Below are positions 21,571-31,994 of a stretch of 46,300 nucleotides of DNA, piece after piece. Both the position numbers and the translations under genes were made by a program. The notes under the pieces were generated by a model. That model made no database searches, was not told the DNA's origin, and saw nothing but the letters and a program-made list of their open reading frames with translations. Origin of the DNA: Apophysomyces variabilis (lineage: Eukaryota > Mucoromycota > Mucoromycetes > Mucorales > Mucoraceae); the NCBI GenBank assembly GCA_002749535.1, contig MZZL01000049.1, positions 1-46,300 on the forward strand, read 5' to 3'. The first letter of the stretch is position 1. The number at the start of each line of letters is the position of its first letter.

Positions 21571-22489
21571 CCAGTATGAGTCTGAGCTGAATTGGAGAAA
21601 AGAGTTGGCCCAAACCTCTAGACCCTTTTATTCAAACGTCCGTTGTGTGGAAGAACTTTCATTGTACCAGCGGACGAATGCAAAAGCGTGTGTTTCATAT
21701 GCGTCCCATTTAGGATAAGTGTGTGTGAAGAAGTATAAAACTTGGCCAGGCCAAGCCGTGATATGAGGTTCATCTCTACCAGTTCTTTCAAGAATTAAAG
21801 CTTGAATATGCGAGCCTTGCTGACATTCAGCGTTGACACTTCTGTATTTCTGCCCTTGCAATTCTATCCTGCGATATTTCCCGATCCAGGTGTTGACGAA
21901 CGTTCCGTTAGAAGAGCTTGACAGAAGTCGTGCAGTACGTGTTCATCAGCATAAGCATTTGCATAAAAGTGAAGTAAGCAGGCGGAATGAACATCGCTTA
22001 TTGTTATCGATAATTCTGGCTCAGCTGTAAAGGCATTTACAAGAAGGGGTTCGCATCCTTTCACGTTATTCATTATGAACCTGAATGAACGGATAAACTA
22101 TAACCGTATAGGCCATGTAGTCTTACCATTTGGCAATGCATCAATGAGATCCGAATTGCAAATCAATTGCTTCATGCCTTCTGCATCAATAGTCATACGT
22201 TCCAAGAATTGAAAATACGCAGGTCTACCACATCAAAGATTCGTCATCCTAACTATGATCTTACTGACATACCTGGTACCAACTTAAATCCTTGCAAATC
22301 TGGAGGAATACCATCCAAGATCACCATATTATTTTCTATACATTTCACGACAAGCGCCTTACTGTCAAGAAAAACGGAAATACTGTTTACATTCACGCCA
22401 ACAGCATCCGTCGGCTGTGATCCAGAGGGCTCATTCATCAACTTGCTTGTTGTTTCCCAAACCCATGCTTGCTGACAATCGGTTACCAT
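21560..22489 (-). pseudogene. C-terminal fragments of a second DNA transposase, abutting the hAT remnant
   Basis: Three consecutive minus-strand frames read as protein: 22489-22253 (SISVFLDSKALVVKCIENNM then ILDGIPPDL), 22073-21864 (EPELSITISDVHSACLLHFY) and 21861-21628 (HITAWPGQVLYFFTHTYPKW then HAFAFVRWY). GQVLYFF..TYP and AFVRWY resemble the C-terminal region of Tnp2-like transposases, comparable to FYGQTLLFF in element B. The second-to-third frame junction needs a small shift, and a stop interrupts the third. The family assignment is tentative. Confidence 0.4.
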
Positions 22490-22499
22490 TAATTACAAG

Positions 22500-23194
22500 C
22501 AGTTCTTTCTCCCTTTCGCAATCCCCTCCACTTGCTCTACTATCACTGTCTTTGTTACTTCATCCGATTCTCTGTGCAGATTCACAGATAATGGAGTCAC
22601 TGGTTTGCGGTCCTTAACGAATAGCCCGTGTCAATTAGACAACTATGAACTTATTCCCCTTCACTCTTTTTTACTTTTCCTGCGACCCACTATGCTTAGT
22701 TTGTTGCCCTTGTGTTTTCTTGCCAACTCTTTTAGCCCGCTTTACGCCTTTCCTACCTTAATCAGCTTACGCTGTTATACAACTGACTGGGGGAAAGAAA
22801 TAGAAAGCAACCATTTTTCCCTCCTACCTCGTGTTTCAAGCTCCACAACTTGCATTGAAACTTCCATATCGGGTGGTTCAATCACCGTTCTGTTGAACAA
22901 CAAACTATATGAATCATCCCGCAGGTTTCCCGATCTTCTGCAACATCAATTCAAATGTCATTTAAACCGCTTCGTATCAATTTAAATGCTTGCATTGGAC
23001 ATAAACTGCTCATCAGTCAATCATTTGCGCATATATGTCTTTCTTTGTAATCGTCACACATACATAAATATGGTAATTCATTGCACATACGCTCTTTCTC
23101 CTCACCGTAAGTAACTTACGTACATCAACTATCGGCTATCCGTGAGATGATTCAAGCAAACAGAAAAAAACTTCATTCACTTGACCTATGACAT
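22500..23194. other. Intergenic stretch, pyrimidine-rich, no supported gene
   Basis: Runs of CTTT and TCC produce reading frames on the plus strand that look compositional rather than coding. Confidence 0.45.
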
Positions 23195-23470
23195 CGTTCC
23201 ACCTGTTTGTCAGTTGCATCAGAAAGGGAAGACAGAAGACTTTGGCACGTGTTAAGCTCGGACCAGTGACAGTTGCCTGTTTGAGATGACAGCATTGTAC
23301 TCAGGGTCGATTTTAAAGATTTACACAGGTGTATCTATAACCCACATGAACCCCATTTTTCTGTTGCATAAAGATCCATTTCCCCTGTTCATACCTTTTG
23401 CCTCATAAGGAAACTAATATTCAAAATAGTACCTAATACACTAGCTATAGCTTCAATGTACACAACTCGC
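23195..23470 (+). repeat. Repeat pair 2, right copy (partner at 6865-7150)
   Basis: It contains CAGTTGCATCAGAAAGGGAA, GACAGTTGCCTGTTT, GATTTTAAAGATTTACACAGG and AATACACTAGCTATAG in the same order as the left copy. Confidence 0.6.
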
Positions 23471-23611
23471 CTACATATAACTGATAGGCATCATTTTTCC
23501 CAAATAACAGCACAATCCAACGTCATCTTTGTGCCACGATCCATCCGTCCGGGATGACTTGTTCTTTGAAAGTTTCTTTTTTTTGGAGACCTTCTTTGTA
23601 AAAAGCCTAGC

Positions 23612-23865
23612 TTACAATGCCTCTTCATCCTCTTCTTCCTCCTTCACATTTCCCTTATTGATCGGGTCTTGCAACGAATCCCGTACGGTAATCTCGCAGA
23701 TGTCTTTTGCATTCGCCCACGCGCCAACAGCGTTGGAAATATCGGAAGTAGTTAATCCAGGAGCGGCAGCTGACCGCAACAAGTCGTTTAGGTCCTCTTT
23801 CAGCGATATGACCGTACCCGTCACGGTAATATCTACGCAGTTGTACCGATTGACGTTCCCATTAA
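23612..23865 (-). CDS. Candidate last exon of an unknown protein with an acidic tail
   Basis: On the minus strand a 3' splice site (GCTAGTTTGCAG) is followed by an open frame of about 84 codons. It reads NGNVNRYNCVDITVTGTVIS, then DISNAVGAWANAKDICEITV, and ends in a run of Glu/Asp followed by AL and TAG. Composition and the splice site suggest real coding sequence. I could not find an upstream exon in phase; the sequence before it (to about 24050) has stops in the needed frame. It may be partial or decayed. No domain is recognised. Confidence 0.35.
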
Positions 23866-23879
23866 CTGCAAACTAGCCT

Positions 23880-24760
23880 GTATTGCTATGATTAATAATG
23901 ATTGCATTAGCTTACTGACTACTTATCGAGTGCGACCACGACCCGTCCCGGCGACTCTCGAACGCCCCCAAACTGCACCAAAGGAAGTGCAGAAACATAA
24001 AATCGATAGTTTTCCTATTTCCGGGAAGCTAAATAGGAGAATGTCTTGGCGGCCGAGATTCACAAATCACTGTAATCCGCGAATTTTGAATGGTACGTGT
24101 ATCAATAAGCATGATCCTAATGTGGTCATACATCTCCTCGTTATTAAACCGATTTATTCCATCCCATGTAAAGGGTATATTAGACAAGCCACGGCGTCTT
24201 TCGTTTCGGCAATGAATCAAGGACAGTACTCCATAACGCATGACAATGGAAAGGCGCATTAGGTTACAAAAGATAGACATTATGCATGATACAGACGCCA
24301 ACACAAAAAGAGGAGGGTGCATGGAAACATGCAGAAGGCGTAAACGGCAAAACTATGGAGAGTAGGTACAGAACATGGAAAAGCTAAATAAAGTAGAAAG
24401 ATGCAGATGGCTTAGATATGAAAAGAGCACAGCAAATGAAAACAAGAAAAGAAATATAGAGGCGTGCTACAAGGAGGGTTAGGTAGGTAATGAAATAGAT
24501 GTACTGCGCATAAACAAAGAAAAGGGCAGATACACGTATGAAGGCGTAGGTGAAGCAAGAAAAAAAACCATGTACAGGGCATAACAAAGGCGCTAAGCAT
24601 ATAATGTACAAAGGCGTAAGAAATGCGGTCCACGCCAAGAAGTAAAATGTCTAAACGCGGACAAACAAGTCTTGCTCTGCGTCACGTCTATTTACGGAAT
24701 CACTGTTTCGGGCAGGTAATTCTACGCATGCAATCCTTCTTCCGTCTTATATCTCTCTTC
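23880..24760. other. Intergenic stretch, no supported gene
   Basis: The 24290-24640 part is purine-rich on the plus strand and gives only low-complexity frames on the minus strand. No element ends or RNA genes are seen. Confidence 0.4.
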
Positions 24761-24763
24761 ACC

Positions 24764-24773
24764 TATATAAATA
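24764..24773 (+). promoter_or_regulatory. TATA box TATATAAATA of the 203-aa secreted protein gene
   Basis: Identical in sequence and nearly identical in distance (243 bp to the ATG) to the box at 3759-3768. Confidence 0.55.
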
Positions 24774-25006
24774 AGCTGTGGATAGCCAGCGTCCTTACCA
24801 ACACACATCTTATGTTACCTCAGCACCCTCAGTTCGCAAAAGCACTCCCAACGTTTTTAACAGCTACTCTAAGAATCATCGTAAACACTCTAACGTAAAG
24901 ATACTTCACTAGACTTTTGTGGTTGCGATTGGGTGGAGCAATGTTTATTTACAAACTAACCTCTTTATTTTTCTTTTTATTCTTTGACACGCAATAGCAA
25001 ACAAAC

Positions 25007-25618
25007 ATGAAGAGTTTTGCTACCCTGACTGCCTTGTCACTCCTTGCACATTCCGCCCAGGCTTGGTGTACGAACGCAAATGACAAAAATGCCATTGATT
25101 TCGCTAATCTCAAAGATAAATGCGGCAACGCTGTTAGGTCGCCCGATGTGTTTGTCTTGTACGATGAAATCAAGAAGAACTATATTGGCATTGGTGAATC
25201 CAATTGGCTCACTCTGACCAAGACTGCTCCAGCAGGGTTTTTCTGGCAGACTAATCCCCGTAACCCAGTCATCAAGTATTTAAAGGCCACGGTAGGCGAG
25301 AATTGCTCCGTCCAAAATAAAGCATGGTTTTTTCATCCTGGTCGGTATTTGGCCCCCACCGGCTGTAACGGCGGTGGTTTCCTGGAATTCAGGGCATGGG
25401 ATCAGGGTCAGTGCGCTTCGAATTGGTGTTACCAGATCGGTCTGCTGACTGGTGACCAACCTACCGATGGTGCCATCGCCAATTTTGCCACAGACGGATA
25501 TTTGAACCTTGTGGGCTCAAATTGTGAAGACAAGAAGTTCAAGTGGGTACTTGTAAAGCCAAAGAATGGAGTAGGTTGGAAGGCAACATACAACCTGGAT
25601 GAGCTTGAGACATGTTAA
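25007..25618 (+). CDS. Secreted cysteine-containing protein, unknown family (203 aa, 8 Cys)
   Basis: Intact single exon. Residues 1-19 (MKSFATLTALSLLAHSAQA) are a textbook signal peptide. The mature protein of about 184 residues has eight cysteines, enough for four disulfides, and is rich in Trp, Phe, Tyr and Gly. It contains spaced similar segments: YIGIGESNWLTLTKT near residue 60, YLAPTGCNGGGFLEF near 120 and YLNLVGSNCEDKKFKWVLV near 170. The recurrence of Y-(I/L)-x-x-x-G with following hydrophobic strands could reflect a beta-trefoil or similar repeat fold, which is only an inference. I know no named family for it. Together with 4007 and 31401 it belongs to the set of intact, lone, secreted orphans in this window. 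Confidence 0.75.
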   Translation: MKSFATLTALSLLAHSAQAWCTNANDKNAIDFANLKDKCGNAVRSPDVFVLYDEIKKNYIGIGESNWLTLTKTAPAGFFWQTNPRNPVIKYLKATVGENCSVQNKAWFFHPGRYLAPTGCNGGGFLEFRAWDQGQCASNWCYQIGLLTGDQPTDGAIANFATDGYLNLVGSNCEDKKFKWVLVKPKNGVGWKATYNLDELETC

Positions 25619-25624
25619 ATTAGC

Positions 25625-26280
25625 ATGTTCTATTCTCTCTTCCCCTTCCCCTTCCTCTTTCCCGTTTTGCCTCTGTACTCTTTCCCGTGTTTAGGCCCAA
25701 CGATCATTTATACTCTCCTTTTTGTTTCAAATGTTTTGTTGCGGACAGGTCAGTGTCTGCTATACCTTCAAATCTTCCCCCGGTTGCAATTTCAAAAGAC
25801 AAATAAAAAATGAGGTGTAAAATTGATTCCATGCTTAGAATGAGAGTAGCTAATCTTTTTGGCTTTGCAGGTTGAATATCGTTGCCGGTGGACAAATGCT
25901 ATCGGATAGCTCTTAATAGTGCCATGACCAAGTGAGAAGAAAAAGAGAAAGATGCTGTTGTTAACGGACAAATCTGTACAATAAAACTATTAATCTCATC
26001 TTCTCGTAGCAAAATAGTTATAGCACAAGATTACAGTAGCTGTTTGCTTAAATGTTGTCCGGATTAGATTATTTATCTTTTCAAATATTTGAAATCATCA
26101 TGATAAGGAACGCTGGCAGCGTTTCCACCACGCATGTAACCCTGACTGGTATGACTCAGGAGCTGAAGCTCTATACCTATTATAGTTAACATTTGAGAAG
26201 GCGGTAATTGTTGCGTTCTAGTATGGATTATGAATTCAGCAAGTGTTCAGCTATAGCAGTTGTCCATGAATGCAGAAAAT
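25625..26280. other. 3' flank and intergenic stretch, no supported gene
   Basis: The first 200 bases are pyrimidine-rich, as expected of a fungal 3' UTR. AATAAAAAA at about 25802 could serve as a poly(A) signal. Nothing else is recognised. Confidence 0.4.
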
Positions 26281-26282
26281 AA

Positions 26283-26455
26283 TTTGACAGCATTTTCATT
26301 GGGTATGAAGAACTGCAGAGGACAGATAATGAAGCGAAAGAAACACACCGGGTGCAGATGTTGAAGCTGATCTTGATGCAACAACGTGCCGGTAGGATTA
26401 GAGGCTTTAAAGGGTATGGGGCTAGAAGTATACTTGCAGATCAATGTATCTATCA
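26283..26455 (+). pseudogene. Gene fragment of unknown family
   Basis: An open frame begins after a TAA at 26280 and reads GYEELQRTDNEAKETHRVQM, then LKLILMQQRAGRIRGFKGYG and ILADQCIYQ, before a possible donor GTAACC. The composition is protein-like with an amphipathic helix, but there is no start codon or partner exon. Origin unknown. Confidence 0.25.
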
Positions 26456-26527
26456 AGTAACCACTGTTTTATTGATGATGTCATGTTCTATCTCGCTTTG
26501 AACTTGGTAAAAAGTGTATGTATCAAG

Positions 26528-27790
26528 TTTTAAATATAGAGTAATAACTCGTCATTCACAGCCAAGATAAGCGAGAAGAACGTGTAAAAATCATCTTAAT
26601 GTTGGGGAGGCTGACTAATGATGAACAATTATTTGATTTTATACCCTTTGATGCTTGAGAGTGCTGGTCTTCCGAACCCCGCTTGTGTCCTTTGTATTTG
26701 TGCAGAAATTCCCATGTAATGTGCACGATAAGGGGTTTGAGAAGCTGTTTCCAGCAGGGTAAGTCATTTTTATGCTTACATATGTTCCCAAAAGGTACAA
26801 ATGTGACAGTTGTTATTGTCGATCCCTTGCAGGAGGTAACATGGAAGGATTGTCGGCGTGCTCTTAATTTTTATCGCCCATCCTTCACTCATACCCTCTG
26901 TAGTCTCTTGGTCTCTCCAACATCTTTCTGTTGTTCGCCACACACTGCTCTGCTTAGCGTGCCCTTAATTTTGTTGTTGTCCCTTAATAGTGTCTCATTG
27001 TGTCTTTTTTTTAATACTGATCTTCTTTGGTCTGATACCTTCTACAACCCAAAGTTCAGCTTTTTGTTAGGCCATCGAGTACTTTTTTTTTACAGTAACT
27101 GGACACGGTTTTGCAATATTTTCTCTTTTTTTTTTTATCAATATCATTAATTGCTATTCTTTCATTCCTTCTTCCACTGCATTATTGCACTGTACCGCTC
27201 TTCTGGTGCTTACAAATTGGACAGTAAGTTTGACAATGAGAAATGCTATCCAATTTTTTGATCTGCTGACGCTTGTTGCACCCGTAGATAGTATACCAAT
27301 CCATCATGGTCGGCTATCGCACTAGAAAACCTGGCAATGCGGTATTCCTGCTGTATGCGGAACGGATACCTCATACTCCCAACCTTTCTGCTGTAGCACT
27401 GGATATTTGGTTTTTCTGACTTCAGCTGCAGACCACCAATGGCATTCCTTACTGGCTATGGCAACTTCGAAAGCATACGTGAAATCTAGGTCAGAGGAGC
27501 GCAATATTGTTTAATCCCTGTATCGGGACGAGTACTATTGCATCAGGATCCTGCTCATGGAACAATCAACATCAAAGATAATTGCGAATCAAGAATACAT
27601 TATTTAACTACAAAAACAAGAACTGCAATATAACTCCCCAAGAACAATACAAAATGGAATTAGTGAATAGCAAGTACTGTGAATTTGCAGATAACTGGAG
27701 TCACTTTTCTAAAAAGCAAGGCTGCACTGGAGACCTTCGCTACAGTCTGACTTTCCAGTCAACAGACATTCCATTTTCATATCGACAGCT
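26528..27790 (+). repeat. Copy 2 of the 1.3-kb duplication carrying a dead hydrophobin
   Basis: Colinear with 1085-2420 in the same orientation; see that entry for the shared landmarks. Both flanks diverge at similar points, which fixes the unit length at about 1.3 kb. Confidence 0.8.
27236..27633 (+). pseudogene. Class II hydrophobin pseudogene, copy 2
   Basis: The ATG at 27236 matches that of copy 1 (MRNAIQFF... signal-peptide-like). Spacing is exact for the class II family: Cys at 27356, ten codons, Cys-Cys at 27389-27394, 32 bases (eleven codons less one base), Cys at 27427, sixteen codons, CGT at 27478 in place of Cys 5, eight codons, TAT-TGT at 27505-27510 for the second pair, ten codons, and CAT at 27541 in place of Cys 8. 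The sequence around the second pair (YCLIPVSGRVLLHQDPAHG) mirrors the usual CC..P..G..LLC..P.G ending. A TAG after codon 29, the one-base loss between the third and fourth cysteines, a TAG at 27487 and three lost cysteines show it is dead. The damage differs from copy 1, so they decayed separately. Confidence 0.8.
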
Positions 27791-27849
27791 ATACTTGTTT
27801 AAACAGTACGTTGTCGTTTCGTACCAGACAGTTCCGAAAAAGTGACAAG

Positions 27850-30005
27850 ACTCCAACAAATGGATTCTTGTCCTACTGTTTATTAACGTTTAGATTCCTT
27901 GCTTACAGTCAGGAATAACATTCACCAGTCCACGTAATCTCAAAATAAATCAGGGCAAATCATATTTTATGGTGATTTGTCAACATGACTGAGGATTTCA
28001 TAGTTATAGACGCTTGTGGAACGAATTTATTGAGCTCTTTTTTGTCTCTCATTCTTTCACTTTTTCCGTCCCCTTTCTGTAATGGTCTCCGAGAACCTGC
28101 GATTTGCATGGGGTGATTCTGCTCAGTTCTATAGGCTTGATTCAGTCCAAACTTCTGTTATACTTTCTGTATCTGAGTTCGTCGTTCGGCAACAAACTGG
28201 TGTGTGTAAGACAGAGCGCTGATGTTAGTATGTCATTATCGACCATCTCCTTCCGTGCATCCAGACAAGGCCCCTGCCGAAGTCTATCGTTGTGGAGAAC
28301 AATTTAAGTACTCAGATATGTAAAGAGGTTGAGGACTGTATCCAGTCGTAGGAAACTATTCTCATTATTTAAAATCAACGCCAACGAACTAGCATTCAGC
28401 GGTTCTCGAAACTAATAGTATGCGTGTAGAAAAGTTAGCAAATGTAAAAATATCAATAGGGATGAGTAGCCAATCAACTGCCCTGCTATTAATTATCTCT
28501 GTACGTTTTTAACAAAGGCAGACGCATGTATATCCCTCTTTACACGCATGATTCTCACTCCTATTTCTCTCTATGTTTTGTCCCTCTTGCATTGTTGTCT
28601 CAAGCGGGTTACAAATGCTTTGTATCTATGCTTTAAAAAAGCCGCCAGAGCAAAAGAAAAAGAAAGGGAGATTTATCATTCCATAGATATCAGGTCAGTC
28701 GCACTATTACAATAACCTGACCAAAATCAGCCATTCGTTTTAATTTCCTTCTAAAATTCTTCTTTTAGCCTTTTCAGATTACTTGGGCGTTGATAAGTTA
28801 CCTCTTGCCTTTTTCTCCATGGGTTTATTTTATTTTAATTCTAATACATTACTTTAGGGCTATCCTTTGTCCCTTTGGCGTACGTGCTTCTATTCACTAT
28901 ATCTGTGTCACGCTTTCTTTACGATTCTCTTCAGTGAACCAAAGAAATAAACGTAGGTGCAATCCTACCTTCAAATTTAAAACTTGCAGTAAATACTCCT
29001 AACATTTGCTGGATGCACGAAAAGGTTATCGCAAGCATAAGAGCCGTGACAGGAACGATCTCGCTCGCTGACCCCTCTGAAGAAAGCCCCGTACAATCTC
29101 ATATTCTTGTCCAAGCATGCAAGGATATACAGGCTATTGTGAGTTACCTATACACCCACACACGCAGAGTATATTGTGAGGCAAGTTATGCATTAGGCAG
29201 TTGCCGTAAGTGCCTTCCTAGCAGGTGACAAGGTTAGGAATCCCGAATATAATGGATCTCGATCAGGTTAAAATTGAACTCTACAAGTGTCTTTTCACGC
29301 CCGCCAAGTTGACATTTTACGGGTGTGGGAAAAAAGAAGGAAGCTCAAACCTACTTTGACAGCTTTCAATTTCCCCAAACTTGGTGCAGTAGTGCGCTGT
29401 CTTGCTTTCAATCTCGCCCTTGTTCTCCGCATTTGGATAGTTTCCCCATTAGGAATCTTTCTTATGCATGCGCACAGACCACTTGTCAACATTTTACTTC
29501 TCCGCTTCGCGCCATCTTAAACCGTTCGGCACCCTTTATTATTTACTCCACTTCCATTTAGTAATAAAATTCTTTAACAGATTCCAAGTTGGTAGGCTTT
29601 TGTTAGATCTACTTGTGGTTGTAACTGAACCACAAAACAGAGAATCATGTATAGTATGGACATCCTTACAACCACTTTGTAAACCTCGTGGAGATGTTGG
29701 GAAATATACGATGAATCAATTAAACCATAGCTAGAAGTAGGGAATAGTATTATCACAGTAGCGGACCTCGAGTATTAGTGTTAGCTCATTAAGCGGAACA
29801 CAGTGAGAGTACTTTCCCACAGAAAACTGAAGACGACAGGTAACGATTGATACACAAATGTCCATGGATCGTTTACCCAGACGGCCAATGAATAATAAAA
29901 TTCAAGCGAGAGTGGTCTTAGAATAATGACAATAGATCTGTGAAAGGTTTGTGGAGTTGTGTTATTGCCTGAATGAGGTAGGGTAGTAATTTTTTGTTTT
30001 TTGAC
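27850..30005. other. Intergenic stretch with short protein-like frames only
   Basis: Two short frames look protein-like but have no support beyond composition: 29013-29228 (SLADPSEESPVQSHILVQAC, ending at a possible donor GTGAGT near 29138) and about 29583-29734 (LLLDLLVVVTEPQNRESCIV). The rest is featureless AT-rich sequence. Confidence 0.35.
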
Positions 30006-30009
30006 GGGC

Positions 30010-30740
30010 TCAGCCTGTCAATTCTCTTTCTATCATACCGAAGCAAAATTCGGTAAAGGTTGGATTGTTCACCCACTAATAAAGAGCGTGAGCTGGGTTT
30101 AGACTGTCATGAGAGAGGTAACTTTTATCCTACTGATGGAACGTTGCAATTATAATTGAACTTGGTACAAGAGGAATCATTCAGTTGGATATTTGGTATT
30201 CTGGCCATTACCCGAGCAGGTAATGGTATCAAGCTCCGTTGGACTATGGCTGAACGTCTCTACGTCAGAATTCGTGCTAGAACGCGACAATTACCGCCTT
30301 TTCCGATATCTAGTTGAATACGAATAGAGCTTTGGATCCCGAATCATACAACTGAGGATCGCATGGGTAGCGGAAAGGCTTCCTGCGTTCCTCTACATGA
30401 TAATTTCAAATATTGGAAGAGATAAATCCATTGCAGGCGATTTTTAATTGACTTGCTATTGTGAGTAGCATAGACGCTCTGTTATGTCGATCTGTTGAGT
30501 TTAAGCCATTTTTTGTCGAGATTTGTTCGTAAGAACAACATCTTTCTTTTTTTTTCTTTCGCTCTTTCAGCATTCTTAAGGGGGAATTTGTATGTCTTTC
30601 AGATTTTGTCTTTCAAAACAATGCCACAGCAAATGCTTCCCGCAAACCGACCCATTCAGTCAACGAGACATGAGCGATAGCATAAAAAGACGAAAATCAA
30701 GAAAGCCAAGCAAGATTGTTCGGGGGAGTGGGCAAAATCC
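30010..30740 (+). repeat. Dispersed MDPLK repeat, copy g (left, central and tail modules)
   Basis: This copy holds all three modules: the left one with ATACCGAAGCAAAATTC and GTGAGCTGGGTTTAGAC; the central one with TTACCGCCTTTTCCGATATC, GAATAGAGCTTTGGATCCCGA and GGATCGCATGGGTAGCGGAA; and the tail with GTCGATCTGTTGAG, GAACAACATCTTTC and GCATTCTTAAGGG. The MDPLK start itself is lost. It is the best reference for aligning the others. Confidence 0.7.
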
Positions 30741-30744
30741 CACA

Positions 30745-31390
30745 GCATGTTCATCCTCTCCATTAGTATAATTGCATACACACATTGAAGGGTGGAATAA
30801 GTCCAGCAGCCTCAAAACCCCCCTCTCATGCCTGACTGACCATAGCCACTTCAGTCTCTAACTCTGACTCTGTAGTATAAGGGCCTATGGTTAACACGAG
30901 CTCTCGAATTACAGCCATGCACAGCTATAAGAACCGCATCCCATCCAATCTGCACAGTTATGGAAGAAACAGGCACGCAAGAAAGGGTAGGCGTTATGCA
31001 TCAATACATTTTACATATATAAATGAACCCTTTGCTCCTCCTCCCCTTTCTGACGGTCGAGGTTTACTGATTGCCAGCTTACTCTGTGACATATGTAGGC
31101 CTTGCCAAAATCTTTCAAATGCCACCTCCTGTATTACAGGAATCACAAATGCACGTATTTCTCCATTCATCTTCACGAGTCTAGCCCTTGATCATCTTTT
31201 TAAATATGGTACTAAAGAGCGTCATTCTTCATTTCATCTCTTGTTCATTGTAAAACTGCTGCAGTGTTTATTTAGGTAAAACAAAAGCTTAGGCATATCT
31301 GCTGTGCTTTTTTCTGTCCTACAGCAAGCTGCTCTTGAAAGGTACTGGTTGGTCATTGTCGCGAGAAAAGTTACTGCTGCTCCACCTTTC
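30745..31390. other. Intergenic stretch, no supported gene
   Basis: No credible coding region. A TATATAAATG at about 31016 resembles the TATA boxes elsewhere but is not followed by a supported gene. Confidence 0.4.
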
Positions 31391-31400
31391 TATAGGACAT

Positions 31401-31649
31401 TCAGGGAGGAACGGAGCAAAAGCCGGAACACTTGTTGGAGTCGCCTTTACCACAGGCGTAAAAGACCTCGGCAAGCGAATGTCGGACGCACGTGCCTTTG
31501 CCGTTGTTCTGGCACCAGACATCCTGTGCGTTGCAGGGATAAAGCTTGGTTCCCGTGGGAACCATCCATATGCCAGGTCCTTTTATGTTATCAATCTGAG
31601 CATTTGCCCCAGCGGCAAGCAAGAGACCTACGAGAAAGGTGGCACGCAT
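31401..31649 (-). CDS. Small secreted cysteine-rich protein (82 aa, 6 Cys)
   Basis: The frame on the minus strand extends further upstream, but the ATG at 31649 directly opens a signal peptide (MRATFLVGLLLAAGANA) with a clean AxA cleavage site, so I start there. The mature 65 residues have six cysteines: LYPC, VWC, GTC, YAC, KC and GFC. That is enough for three disulfides. A TATAAAA box lies on the minus strand at 31816-31822, about 170 bp upstream. Size and cysteine content are effector-like; no family is recognised. The plus-strand frame over the same bases is only its antisense shadow. Confidence 0.7.
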   Translation of the reverse strand: MRATFLVGLLLAAGANAQIDNIKGPGIWMVPTGTKLYPCNAQDVWCQNNGKGTCVRHSLAEVFYACGKGDSNKCSGFCSVPP

Positions 31650-31933
31650 ACTATAGAAGAAAGTGATAAAATAAAGTCGTGAGTGTACTGAACACTCGAC
31701 TGCTATCGTAGTAGATCTCGACACAAAACATCTTACATTAGATAGTTAGGACTGGAAGTATTGGTGATATTGTGGTGAGGGAAGTTTGGTGACTTTCTAA
31801 CCACAGTTAAAACTCTTTTATACCTTGCGATACCACTTGTACAGTAATTAGTATTTCTCATGTAACATATAAGGCCTCTATCTAACCTTCACTCCTGCTA
31901 CATGCTTCTAGGGTTTGGTTTTCCGCCACATAG

Positions 31934-31990
31934 GTGCATGCCATTCCTTTGTGTTCATGCCATTCCTTTGTGTGCATGCCATCCCTTTGT
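31934..31990 (+). repeat. Tandem repeat, three 19-bp units
   Basis: Three adjacent units of GTGCATGCCATTCCTTTGT with one difference each in the second and third. No gene covers them. Confidence 0.85.
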
Positions 31991-31994
31991 GGTC

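Noticed and set aside
24384..24638. Two overlapping hydrophobic minus-strand frames suggesting membrane proteins
   Set aside because: Both derive from the same purine-rich plus strand and lack coding-like composition or promoters.
31304..31682. Two long plus-strand frames
   Set aside because: Antisense shadows of the 82-residue secreted protein, whose signal peptide and cysteine pattern are convincing.
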